A stretch of DNA of 64,000 nucleotides from Mactra quadrangularis (GCA_025267735.1 CM046298.1:31099264-31163263); one strand, 5' to 3'. Positions 49,935 to 60,804 are shown, counted from the stretch's first letter. The notes: generated by a model from the letters alone, not told the origin. Program-made: numbers and translations.

Positions 49935-51780
49935 AAATTCACATTCATACTAACAGATTTTCATTACATACATTTTGGGCACCAACAAAATGATTCACTA
50001 ATGTAAAAATTAGTAGAACAGAACGGAACACTTCTGACTTCATGTATAAATAATAATTGGGTTTCTCATATTAACATGTACTGTAATTTTTTACTTAATT
50101 GACCATAAAATATAACACACAATATTGACCAAAAAATGATCAATTAAATCTAATATTAGTATAACAGAACATAACAGAGCAATTAAAGCTACATAAGTAA
50201 AAATATTCAACAACATGTACTTTATTTTTTACTTAATTGACCTTAACACATAACCAAAAAATCTATACATAAATGTTAATGTGAGTATATTAGTGTCTTA
50301 TATCAGCAACATATACTTTTTTGAATACAAAGATCTTCATAACATATATTTGGGACACCGACAATATGATACATCTTGCTAATGTTAGTAGAACAGAACA
50401 GAACAATTATAGCTACATGTATAAAAATAATTAAGTCTCTTATATTAGCATCATATACTTTTTTGAATATTAAGTGAATATTAAGATCTTCATAACGTAT
50501 ATTTGGGCAATATGATACATTAATGCTACTGTTAGTAGAACAGAACAGAACAGAACAGAACAAAACAGAACAGAACAAAACAGAACAATTATAGCTACAT
50601 GTATAAAAAATTATTAGGTCTCTTATATTAGCAACATGTACTTTTTTAAATATTCATAACATATATTTGGGACACCGACAAAATGATACATTAATGTTAA
50701 TGTTAGTAGACCAGAACAGAAAGGAACAGAACAGAACAAAACAGAACAATTATAGCTACATGTATAAAAAATTATTAGGTCTCTTATATTAGCAACATGT
50801 ACTTTTTTAAATATTCATAACATATATTTGGGACACCGACAAAATGATACATTAATGTTAATGTTAGTAAAACAGAACAGAAAGGAACAGAACAGAACAG
50901 AACAGAACAATTATAGCTACTATGTAAAAAATAATTAGGTCTCCTATATTAGCAACATGTACATTTTTAATATAAAGATCTTATAACATATATTTTGGAC
51001 ACCGACAAAATGATACATTAATGTTAATGTTAGTAAAACAGAACAGAAAGGAACAGAACAGAACAGAACAGAACAATTATAGCTACTATGTAAAAAATAA
51101 TTAGGTCTCCTATATTAGCAACATGTACATTTTTAATATAAAGATCTTATAACATATATTTTGGACACCGACAAAATGATACATTAATGTTAATGTTAGT
51201 AGAACAGAACAGAATGGAACAGAACAGAACAGAACAATTATAGCTACATGTATAAAAAATAATTAGGTCTCCTATATTAGCAACATGTACATTTTTAATA
51301 TAAAGATCCTCATAACATATATTTTGGACACCGACAAATGATACATTAATGTTAATGTTAGTAGAACAGAACAGAACAGAACAATTATAGTAACATGTAC
51401 AAAAAATAATTAAATCTCTAATATTAGCAAAATGTACTTTACTTTTTACTTAATTGACCTTACAATATAACAAACAATATTGACCAACAAAATAATACAT
51501 AAATATAACTGTTAGAAGAGCAGAACAGAACAATTATAGCTACATGCATGATAAAAAATGTTTTATATTAGCATCATTGTACTTCATTATTACTTCATTG
51601 ACATTTAAATATAAAGATTTTCAAAACATATATTTTGGGAAACAACAAAATGATACATAAATGTTAATGTTAGTAGAACAGAACATGGAACAATTAAGCT
51701 ACATGTATACAGATAATTAAATTTATTATATTAGCAACATGTACTGTATTTTTACTTATTAAATTGATAAACGTAGGTGA
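49935..51780. repeat. 161-bp tandem array with internal (GAACA)n microsatellite
   Basis: Each unit contains (CAGAA)n/(GAACA)n, ATTATAGCTACATGTATAAAA, a TTAGGTCTC...TATTAGCAACATGTAC block, ATAACATATATTTTGGACACCGAC, and ATGATACATTAATGTTAATG. The landmark ATAGCTAC lies at 50591, 50752, 50913, 51079 and 51240 (steps of 161, 161, 166, 161). Outer copies (before 50300 and after 51380) are more diverged and include TTTTTACTTAATTGACC. The pentamer copy number varies between units. Confidence 0.92.
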
Positions 51781-51840
51781 ATGATGAAAAAATACCAAAA
51801 AAAAAACCACATCAAAATAAGTAAATTTATATAAGTATTG

Positions 51841-52330
51841 TTAGTAAGTATGGCCTCCAAAACCTCCCCTTATAGCCATAACCTTACCACCTTAACACTA
51901 AGAACTATAAAATACATTTCCTTAAGTTATAGTATAAAAACAAACTAAAGAATTGTTCATAAAGTAAAACTCAAAAGTCAAGAAACTAATGTTAATGTTT
52001 TTAGTAAGTATGGCCTCCGAAACCTCCCCTTATAGCCATACCCATACCACCTTAACACTAAGAACATAATTATGCTTCCTTAAGATATAGTAAAAAAACA
52101 AACTAAAGAATTGTTAATAAAACAAAACTCAAAAATAAAGAAACTAATGTAACATTTATTAGTAAATATGGCCTCAATCCCCCCCTTACAGCCATACCCT
52201 TACCACCTTAACACTAAGAACAATAAATTATGCTAACTTTAGATATAGTGAAATAACTAATTAAAGTATGGCCTCCAAAACAGCTATATCCGAATCCACC
52301 TAATATTGAACACTGAGCACTATAAATTTA
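51841..52330. repeat. 160-bp tandem repeat, three copies plus a partial fourth
   Basis: TTAGTAAGTATGGCCTCC begins at 51841 and 52001, with TTAGTAAATATGGCCTC at 52159 and a truncated GTATGGCCTCC near 52266. Each unit holds CTTATAGCCATA, TACCACCTTAACACTAAGAAC and a run AACAAACTAAAGAATTGTT. Confidence 0.88.
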
Positions 52331-52643
52331 CAGCTTGAAGATAAGTTTAATATAAGAAACACTAAATCTTTACAAAAAATGATGTTGAAATAAGAAACAG
52401 AAAGATAAAAAAAATACTTTTAAAAAGTACTTTTAAAAGAATGTTCATAACTCTAAGTATTTATATGTTTACTGAGTTTAATGTGCTTTACAGGAAGAAA
52501 TTGAAGTATATTAATTATCTATTTACTGAGGAAAATATTCATAAATCTACATGACTGTGTTCATTAATCCAAAACAATATTTAAGAAAAGTTAAATCTAC
52601 TGTAAATGAATTTCCTAGTTCAGAACAATGACAGAATGATGAT
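52331..52643. other. AT-rich spacer, no gene seen
   Basis: No repeat unit, coding frame or structured element could be supported. Its last 40 bp are a diverged version of the spacer that precedes the later copies of the 246-bp core. Confidence 0.5.
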
Positions 52644-52889
52644 ATAATTTGAACAACCACTATGTTTACAAACTCCACACACTGTACTATGAGTCATAGA
52701 GCTCACAATCTGAGTTTAGTTGACATGCTATTGAACCCATATTTGTAAGACCAGGCAACTCTTACAACCCCCTCAGCTCGGCGTTCATCCAGCTCTGAGG
52801 CCCGCGGACTCTTCCACTTAGAAGGAGAGGTCATTTGTAGCTATCTTCCAAACTATGTTCAATGTATAAAATCTGTTAATCAAAATGGT
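52644..52889. other. Conserved 246-bp core with potential hairpins, copy 1 (ncRNA or exon candidate)
   Basis: This block is richer in G/C than its surroundings and is repeated four times nearly unchanged (also 53332-53577, 53871-54116, 54409-54654). It can fold into at least three adjacent hairpins. TTGTAAGA (52743-52750) pairs with TCTTACAA (52760-52767) across the loop CCAGGCAAC. CCTCAG (52771-52776) pairs with CTGAGG (52795-52800). CTCTTC (52809-52814) pairs with GAA.GAG (52821-52827) with one bulged G. On the minus strand a 43-codon ATG frame (52834-52703) reads through the same segment, including KWKSPRASELDERR, and a donor-like GTAAGA lies inside it. Either a structured RNA or a duplicated exon is possible; I do not recognise it. 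No Sm site, snoRNA box pair or tRNA promoter was found. Confidence 0.5.
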
Positions 52890-53331
52890 AGTTTTTGTAT
52901 TATTTCTTCTATCTGTAGTAAAGTCAAAATAAAGAAATTACATTTTAGCGAATACCGGTATCTTTTCCTTCCTATTTTGTAAACTTTTATGTAATATTAA
53001 ACAGCCCAAATAGATCTACTTACTTTAATTAATTCTACCTATCAAATTTTACTAATACTAATCAAAGTCCTGAAAGTCCATCTTAATGAATTTGATTAAA
53101 TGCAACCATTCATTATAGTAAAATGTAGTTCAAAAATATTCTGTCAAGTATTTATCTCTTTATAGTTTTATCATAATATTTCTAAATATTTATCATCCAA
53201 CAAAGGCGATAAGTGTTCCTAAATCCATCTCACTTTTTTTTATTAACCTATATATAAAGAAGAAAGGGTAAACATTGTTCAATTACATTAAAACTATGTT
53301 TTCTAAATGCGAGTAACTACAATATGAGGAC
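52644..53331. repeat. Tandem unit D, copy 1 (688-bp form)
   Basis: Contains the 246-bp core (52644-52889) plus an AT-rich spacer. It is 149 bp longer than copies 2 and 3. The extra piece lies between two TCCATCT heptamers (near 53078 and 53224), and the shorter units read straight across one heptamer. A deletion between microhomologies, or the reverse insertion, explains it. Confidence 0.88.
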
Positions 53332-53870
53332 ATAATTTTAACAACCACTATGTTTACAAACTCCACACACTGTACTATGAGTCATAGAGCTCACAATCTG
53401 AGTTTAGTTGACATGCTATTGAACCCATTTTTGTAAGACCAGGCAACTCTTACAACCCCCTCAGCTCGGCGTTCATCCAGCTCTGAGGCCCGCGGACTCT
53501 TCCACTTAGAAGGAGAGGTCATTTGTAGCTATCTTCCAAACTATATTCAATGTATAAAATCTGTTAATCAAAATGGTAGTTTTTGTATTATTTCTTCTAT
53601 CTGTAGTAAAGTCGAAATAAAGAAATTACATTTTAGCAAATACAAATATCTTTTCCTTCCTATTTTGTAAACTTTTATGTAATATTATACAGCCCAAATA
53701 GATCTACTTACTTTAATTAATTCTACGTATTAAATTTAACTAATACTAATCAAAGTCCTGAAAGTCCATCTCACTTTTTTATTAACCTATATATCAAGAA
53801 GAAAGGTTAAACATTGTTCATTTACAGTAAAACAATGTTTTCCAAATGTGATTAACTACAAAATGAGGAC
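53332..53870. repeat. Tandem unit D, copy 2 (539-bp form)
   Basis: Core at 53332-53577, then a spacer nearly identical to that of copy 3. The core differs from copy 1 at very few positions (for example CATTTTTGTAAG instead of CATATTTGTAAG). Confidence 0.9.
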
Positions 53871-54408
53871 ATAATTTGAACGACCACTATGTTTACAAAC
53901 TCCACACACTGTACTATGAGTCATAGAGCTCACAATCTGAGTTTAGTTGACATGCTATTGAACCCATATTTGTAAGACCAGGCAACTCTTACAACCCCCT
54001 CAGCTCGGCGTTCATCCAGCTCTGAGGCCCGCGGACTCTTCCACTTAGAAGGAGAGGTCATTTGTAGCTATCTTCCAAACTATGTTCAATGTATAAAAGC
54101 TGTTAATCAAAATGGTAGTATTTGTATTATTTCTTCTATCTGTAGTAAAGTCGAAATAAAGAAATTACATTTTAGCAAATATCGGTATCTTTTCCTTCCT
54201 AATTTGTAAAATTTTATGTAATATTATACAGCCCAAATAGATCTACTTACTTTAATTAATTCTACGTATCAAATTTAACTAATACTAATCAAAGTCCTGA
54301 AAGTCCATCTCACTTTTTATTAACCTATATATCAAGAAGAAAGGTTAAACATTGTTCATTTACAGTAAAACAATGTTTTCCAAATGTGATTAACTACAAA
54401 ATGAGGAC
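53871..54408. repeat. Tandem unit D, copy 3 (538-bp form)
   Basis: Core at 53871-54116 and a spacer close to that of copy 2. Copies 2 and 3 are the youngest pair over the whole unit length. Confidence 0.9.
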
Positions 54409-54810
54409 ATAATTTGAACAACCACTATGTTTACAAACTCCACACACTGTACTATGAGTCATAGAGCTCACAATCTGAGTTTAGTTGACATGCTATTGAA
54501 CCCATTTTCGTAAGACCAGGCAACTCTTACAACCCCCTCAGCTCGGCGTTCATCCAGCTCTGAGGCCCGCGGACTCTTCCACTTAGAAGGAGAGGTCATT
54601 TGTAGCTATCTTCCAAACTATGTTCAATGTATAAAATCTGTTAATCAAAATGGTGTTTAAATATTTTGTTCTTTCTGATGTCACGTTGAAATAGAGAAAT
54701 TACATTTTACCATATAGCAGTTTCCTGTTTAACCTGTTGAATGTCTAGTATAAATATATTACCCAAATATTCATTAATTTCATCAATTAAGTTAAACTAA
54801 TTAATCAAAG
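54409..54810. repeat. Tandem unit D, copy 4 (core intact, spacer diverged)
   Basis: The core (54409-54654) is almost identical to the other three. Right after AAAATGGT the spacer becomes only loosely alignable: GAAATAGAGAAATTACATTTTACC versus GAAATAAAGAAATTACATTTTAGC, then AATCAAAGTCCTAACAAGCC. The drop in similarity at the core edge is abrupt. Confidence 0.85.
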
Positions 54811-55090
54811 TCCTAACAAGCCATCTCTATAAACCTTATTCAATGCAGCTATTAGTCTCTAAAAACTATGTTCAGAATTTAATTATAATGTACCATAGGC
54901 CTACTTTCATTATCTTAGATCAACTTACGCATTGAAAGTCTAACAAAATTAAATACTTAAAACTATTCCTGACAACTATAAGTGAACTATTACGGTAAAA
55001 GTCAAAGACAAGAAAAATATTTAGAAACTACATTTAAGTCACATTTTTTACCCTGATGGTGTAAAGAGCAGCTTTTTCATATATAAACAA
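54811..55090. other. AT-rich spacer, no gene seen
   Basis: No repeat unit or coding frame is supported. Confidence 0.5.
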
Positions 55091-55290
55091 CATGTACCTA
55101 GAGGCAACTGTGGTAAAGGGCAGCCTCACTTTCCCACATCCATTTATGGGATGCCACAGCTGGAAGCAGTTTTCTGTCATACCCTGGACCCAAAGATATT
55201 CATAATCAGTTCACTGAATCTTTTATCTTCTTACTTCTTTCAACTAGGAATTTTCTGGATATTCCAAGTCGCCTCAAATTTAGTAAGTTT
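55091..55290 (+). other. GC-richer island with exon-like signals
   Basis: On the plus strand a 37-codon ATG-to-TAA frame (55092-55205) contains GSLTFPHPFMGCHSWKQF. An overlapping frame is also open and includes GMPQLEAVFCHTLDPK. Downstream, a strong acceptor (TTACTTCTTTCAACTAG, AG at 55246-55247) and a strong donor (GTAAGT at 55283-55288) bracket a 35-bp segment (55248-55282) that is open in all three frames. The minus strand is open over about 30 codons too (PAVASHKWMWESEAALYH). I recognise none of these and cannot choose a strand. This may be a small exon or a gene remnant. Confidence 0.3.
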
Positions 55291-55387
55291 GTTAATGACC
55301 AATATAGGACAGATGGTCAGTCGTTCCAAAGAAATAAAACATAAAGCATTCAGTGACTATGTGATTATTAAAAATAGTAAAAATATT

Positions 55388-58300
55388 AAGTACATGTTTC
55401 TATTATAGGAAAATACCCTAAAACCTTAAATAGAAGTACATGTTGTTGATATAAGAATACCCTAAAACCTTATGTAGAAGTACATGTTGCTAACATAAGA
55501 AAATACCCTAAAACCTTAAGTAGAAGTACATGTTGCTATTATAAGAAAATGACCAAAAACCTTAAGTAGAAGTACATGTTGCTTATATAAGAAAATACAC
55601 TAAAACCTTAAGTAGAAGTACATGTTGCTAATGTTAGAAAATACCCAAACCTTAAGTAGAAGTACATGTTGCTAATATAAGAATACCCTTAAACCTTATG
55701 TAGAAGTACATGTTGCTAATATAAGAAAATACCCAAAAACCTTAAGTAGAAGTACATGTTGCTAATGTTAGAAAATACCCTAAAACCTTAAGTAGAAGTA
55801 CATGTTGCTAATATAAGAAAATACCTTAAAACCTTAAGTAGAAGTACATGTTGCTAATATAAGAAAATACCATAAAACCTTAAGTAGAAGTACATGTTGC
55901 TAATATAAGAAAATACCCTAAAACCATAAGTAGAAGTACATGTAGCTAATATAACAATACCCTAAAACCTTATGTAGAAGTACATGTTGCTAATATAAGA
56001 AAATACCCTAAAACCTTAAGTAGAAGTACATGTTGCTAATATAAGAAAATACCCTAAAACCTTAAGTAGAAGTACATGTTTCTAATATAAGAAAATACCC
56101 TAAAACCTTAAGTAGAAGTACATGTTGCTAATATAAGAAAATACCAAAAAACCTTAAGTAGAAGTACATGTTGCTAATTTAAGAAAATACCCTAAAACCT
56201 TAAGTAGAAGTACATGTTGCTAATATAAGAAAATATCCTAAAACCTTAAGTAGAAGTACATGTTGCTAATATAAGAAAATACCCTAAAATCTTAAGTAGA
56301 AGTACATGTTGCTAATATAAGAAAATACCCTAAAACCTTAAGTAGAAGTACATGTTGCTAATATAAGAAAATACCAAAAAACCTTAAGTAGAAGTACATG
56401 TTGCTAATATAAGAAAATACCCTAAAACCTTAAGTAGAAGTACATGTTGCTAATATAAGAAAATACCCTCAAACCTTAAGTAGAAGTACATGTTGCTAAT
56501 ATAAGAAAATACCAAAAAACCTTAAGTAGAAGTACATGTTGCTAATATAAGAAAATACCCTAAAACCTTAAGTAGAAGTACATGTTGCTAATATAAGAAA
56601 ATACCCTAAAACCTTAAGTAGAAGTACATGTTGCTAATATAAGAAAATACCCAAAAACCTTAAGTAGAAGTACATGTTGCTAATGTTATAAAATACCCTA
56701 AAACCTTAAGTAGAAGTATATGTTGCTAATATAAGAAAATACCTTAAAACCTTAAGTAGAAGTACATGTTGCTAATATAAGAAAATACCATAAAACCTTA
56801 AGTAGAAGTACATGTTGCTAATATAAGAAAATACCCTAAAACCTTAAGTAGAAGTACATGTAGCTAATATAAGAATACCCTAAAACCTTATGTAGAAGTA
56901 CATGTTGCTAATATAAGAAAATACCCTAAAACCTTAAGTAGAAGTACATGTTGCTAATATAAGAATACCCTAAAACCTTATGTAGAAGTACATGTTGCGA
57001 ATATAAGAAAATACCCTAAAACCTTAAGTAGAAGTACATGTTGCTAATTTAAGAAAATACCCTAAAACCTTAAGTAGAAGTACATGTTGCTAATATAAGA
57101 ATACCCTAAAACCTTAAGTAGAAGTACATGTTGCTAATTTAAGAAAATACCCAAAAACCTTAAGTAGAAGTACATGTTGCTAATATAAGAAAATACCCTA
57201 AAACCTTAAGTAGAAGTACATGTTGCTAATATAAGAAAATACCCTAAAACCTTAAGTAGAAGTACATGTTGCTAATATAAGAATACCCTTAAACCTTATG
57301 TAGAAGTACATGTTGCTAATATAAGAAAATACCAAAAAACCTTAAGTAGAAGTACATGTTGCTAATGTTAGAAAATACCCTAAAACCTTAAGTAGAAGTA
57401 CATGTTGCTAATATAAGAAAATACCTTAAAACCTTAAGTAGAAGTACATGTTGCTAATATAAGAAAATACCCTAAAACCTTAAGTAGAAGTACATGTTGC
57501 TAATATAAGAATACCCTAAAACCTTATGTAGAAGTACATGTTGCTAATATAAGAAAATACCCTAAAACCTTAAGTAGAAGTACATGTTGCTAATATAAGA
57601 AAATACCCTAAAACCTTAAGTAGAAGTACATGTTGCTAATATAAGAAAATACCCAAAAACCTTAAGTAGAAGTACATGTTGCTAATATAAGAAAATACCC
57701 TAAAACCTTAAGTAGAAGTACATGTTGCTAAAATAAGAAAATACCCTAAAACCTTAAGTAGAAGTACATGTTGCTAATATAAGAAAATACCCTAAAACCT
57801 TAAGTAGAAGTACATGTTGCTAATATAAGAATACCCTTAAACCTTATGTAGAAGTACATGTTGCTAATATAAGAAAATACCAAAAAAACTTAAGTAGAAG
57901 TACATGTTGCTAATGTTAGAAAATACCCTAAAACCTTAAGTAGAAGTACATGTTGCTAATATAAGAAAATACCTTAAAACCTTAAGTAGAAGTACATGTT
58001 GCTAATATAAGAAAATACCCTAAAACCTTAAGTAGAAGTACATGTTGCTAATTTAAAAAAATACCCTAAAACCTTAAGTAGAAGTACATGTTGCTAATAT
58101 AAGCAAATACCCTAAAACCTTAAGTAGAAGTACATGTTGCTAATATAAGAATACCCTTAAACCTTATGTAGAAGTTCATGTTGCTAATATAAGAAAATAC
58201 CAAAAAACCTTAAGTAGAAGTACAAGTTGCTAATGTTAGAAAATATCCTAAAACCTTAAGTAGAAGTACATGTTGCTAATATAAGAAAATACCCTAAAAC

Positions 58301-58747
58301 TTTAAGTAGAAGTACATGTTGCTAATATAAGAAAATACCCTAAAACCTTAAGTAGAAGTACATGTTGCTAATATAAGAAAATACCCTAAAACCTTAAGTA
58401 GAAGTACATGTTGCTAATATAAGAAAATACCAAAAAACCTTAAGTAGAAGTACATGTTGCTAATTTAAGAAAATACCCTAAAACCTTAAGTAGAAGTACA
58501 TGTTGCTAATATAAGAAAATACCCTAAAACCTTAAGTAGAAGTACATGTTGCTAATATAAGAAAATACCCTAAAACCTCAAGTAGAAGTACATGTTGCTA
58601 ATATAAGAAAATACCCTAAAACCTTAAGTAGAAGTACATGTTGCTAATATAAGAAAATACCCTAAAACCTTAAGTAGAAGTACATGTTGCTAATATAAGA
58701 AAATACCCTAAAACCTTAAGTAGAAGTACATGTTGCTAACATAAGAA
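55388..58747. repeat. Minisatellite E: 46-bp tandem array (about 70 copies)
   Basis: Unit of 46 bp: AGTACATGTTGCTAATATAA, GAAAATACCC, then TAAAACCTTAAGTAGA. Short variants lose AA after TAAG (44 bp, TATAAGAATACCC, usually with CCTTATGTAG) and recur at semi-regular spacing. Others have GAAAATACCAAAAAACC or GCTAATGTTAG. The mixture in recurring order indicates block duplication of several units. The CCCTAAA within the unit resembles a plant-type telomere word by chance. Confidence 0.96.
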
Positions 58748-58880
58748 TAAATAAATTAAAGTAGAAAATAGAAAAAAACACCAAACGCTAAAATTACAAA
58801 TTAAAAGACATATTATTTACACATATAAGAAGCATAATATAAAACACAATATTAAATTATAAATAAAATAAAAAACTCAC
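58748..58880. other. A-rich spacer, no feature seen
   Basis: Strongly A-rich sequence between minisatellite E and the exon candidate. On the minus strand its right edge (58875-58880) supplies the GTGAGT donor. Confidence 0.5.
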
Positions 58881-58970
58881 ATCAATATACAGCCCTTGTC
58901 TTCTTTCTTCATACCATAATCTACCATCAATGCATGTGTTGTTCTTGTGTTGATACCAAATGATGCTTTT
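58881..58970 (-). CDS. Candidate internal exon (90 bp), product unknown
   Basis: On the minus strand a classic acceptor, TTTTCTTTTTACAG (AG at 58972-58971), is followed by 90 bp and then a consensus donor GTGAGT (58880-58875). The segment is less AT-rich than its flanks. Its length is a multiple of three, so it is a phase-symmetric exon. Two of three frames are open: one reads IIWYQHKNNTCIDG, the other FGINTRTTHALMVDYG; the third has a stop. I cannot tell which is used and recognise no domain. No other exon of the same gene can be joined with confidence, although the coding-like island at 59142-59450 lies just upstream on the same strand. The splice-site match makes this the best exon candidate in the window; it could still be chance or a relic. 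Confidence 0.45.
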
Positions 58971-59141
58971 CTGTAAAAAGAAAATAGAACAAAAATTTTT
59001 TGAAACATTTTGACTTCCTAACAACAGTTCTTGGTAATAATTACATGTAAAATAAGTAAAAAACATTCAAATACAACATATCTTACAACTCATAAAAAAT
59101 AATGAAAACTGAAAAAATAATAAAAGAAAACCCTCAACTCC

Positions 59142-59450
59142 TTAGCCATTGACCCTGAGAGAGACCATGATACCAACAAAGTTTGCTTTCCCCTTCAATA
59201 CCTTAGGTTGAGATACATGAACCCGCGTGCAAGGCCCTTCCAGTGGTGCTGATTTCACATGGGCTGAGAACGTGCCAAAGCCTGACTGGAAAAATCCTGG
59301 AGGGCTTTTGGCATACATTATGTTCAAGTACCTTGCAGACTGGTTGACCCAAACAGCGCCAGCGAAATTCATAGGGGTTTGATAAGGAGAGGGTGGTCCG
59401 AGAGGCGAAAGGGAGCATGCATGAGAGGTGGGTGTTCATGAGGGGGAAGG
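59142..59450 (-). CDS. Coding-like island, product unknown (possibly terminal exon or gene fragment)
   Basis: This block is markedly less AT-rich than its neighbours and open in two overlapping minus-strand frames. One frame runs from a stop upstream near 59436 to TGA at about 59142 and includes SPLGPPSPYQTPMNFAGAVW, VNQSARYLNIMYAKSPPGFF and SQPKVLKGKANFVG. A second, overlapping frame starts at ATG 59502 and ends near 59203. A donor-like AAG-GTACTT lies inside (near 59331). The first frame looks more protein-like (Pro-rich lead, then mixed hydrophobic and charged segments). I recognise no domain. It may be a terminal exon, a processed fragment or part of an unrecognised mobile element. Confidence 0.3.
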
Positions 59451-59595
59451 GTTTAAAATGATGTTTCTCTGAGTTCTCTGAGAAAGGTGGTGGCATTTCC
59501 ATGATTTTATACTACCAGAAGTTTGTAATGTTGTACAGTGTGTTATAACAAAGAGTTAAATCCAAACCAACCATCAATAGACAGGGGAGAGGGGT

Positions 59596-59679
59596 CAATG
59601 GTTTCAGTCCCTGAATCTTAGTACATTAAACAACAGAATTTGTTATTCAATGTACTAGACCCATGAACTGAGACCATTG
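59596..59679. repeat. Imperfect inverted repeat (hairpin, arms about 32 bp)
   Basis: CAATGGTTTCAGT...TTAGTACATT (59596-59627) is roughly the reverse complement of AATGTACTAG...ACTGAGACCATTG (59649-59679), with a 21-bp spacer. Roughly three quarters of positions pair. It could be a small MITE remnant or an RNA hairpin. Confidence 0.6.
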
Positions 59680-59699
59680 TCTAGATACAATATACCTAC

Positions 59700-60780
59700 T
59701 CAGTGTTAAAACACAGAGTTTAATCAGAATGTATTGATGTGAAATGTAGATTATACACTAAAATCATGCTCTATAAGAGCATTCCCCAAAGCAAGCACTT
59801 ATGAGACCTAATTCAAAGTGTCACAAAATGAGACCAACAGCATTAGTCAATTAGCATTAGACATCATCAATTTTGATTCCATTTTTAAATTTGAAAGTAA
59901 AATGTGCGTAAATATACTCTACACACTATACTCTATTATACACATCATAAGTAAAGATCCTGTCTATTTGTTTACTATATTAAACAAGATTTCAACATCA
60001 CATTTCACCATTTTATTGTACTAAATTTTATCTGCCTAAAGTATCATAGAAATTAGATTATATGTATTATCAATAAACTTGCATGTTACAGCCCTCTAAA
60101 CCTCTTTAATGTAGTTCTATCAACACTCAAAGTATAAAGTTTATTATAAGCAGAGAATTATGAAATATTAACATATTAAATAATATCATGCAAACATACA
60201 TGTATTTACTTGGCCAAAGTCACCCTTATTATCAATTAAATTGCTATGTTAGATAGAAAGCAATTTTAAGTCTCAATTATTCCAATGCTGAAAAACTATA
60301 AAAAAGCTAATGAGCCCCATTGCTCATGAAACAATCATGGAAGTTCAGTTGTACTGCTACAAGATCTAATGATAGACATTCCAATTTGAGGCAGTCAGAC
60401 TTGGCATTTGTTTGAAACCCTTCTCAAACCCATACCTTGATGAAATAGGCTATATATTCTTATATATACTGAAATCTCAAGCAATGATCTTGACAAATTC
60501 CAAATGTGAGTATGAAACTGAAGAATACTGAGCAATGTTTTAATATTATTTCTAGCTATAAAGTTATAAAGTCTAAACTTAATGAATTCTAAAATAATGA
60601 GGCCAAATATTGCATTATTATTTCAATATTTATTATTTTAATTTATTGATGAATACAGATCAGCCGAGAGACAGAAATAAATCAAATATATTAATTAATT
60701 TAAAGCAGTATAAGAGTATCTGGCAGTAAAATTATTCAATTAAGTCAATCAAGCTCACAAAGTTCACTGTTGTTCTAGCT
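59700..60780. other. Single-copy AT-rich region, no gene seen
   Basis: The longest frame (68 codons, 59818-60024, plus) is Ile/Ser/Thr-rich with no domain and is probably chance. A moderately complex block at 60300-60450 has mixed composition but no stable frame. Confidence 0.45.
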
Positions 60781-60785
60781 TCCGT

Positions 60786-60804
60786 CTGATTAAAACCCGA
60801 TCTA
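60786..60804. repeat. 19-bp motif shared with foldback element FB-2
   Basis: CTGATTAAAACCCGATCTA occurs here and at 6961-6979 inside FB-2, and the similarity continues weakly (AATTTTACC versus AATTACC). This suggests a small dispersed repeat present at both places. Confidence 0.7.

Noticed and set aside
50303..50578. Minus-strand 91-codon Cys/Phe/Ser/Leu/Val-rich frame
   Set aside because: The N-terminal part is only the (GAACA)n pentamer read backwards, and the rest is the 161-bp repeat.
55388..58747. CCCTAAA words suggesting interstitial telomere repeats
   Set aside because: The word occurs once per 46-bp unit, is embedded in unrelated sequence, and varies (CCAAAAA, CCTTAAA). There is no tandem TTAGGG or TTTAGGG.
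55388..58747. CRISPR-like regular repeats
   Set aside because: Units are contiguous with no unique spacers, and the sequence context is eukaryotic.
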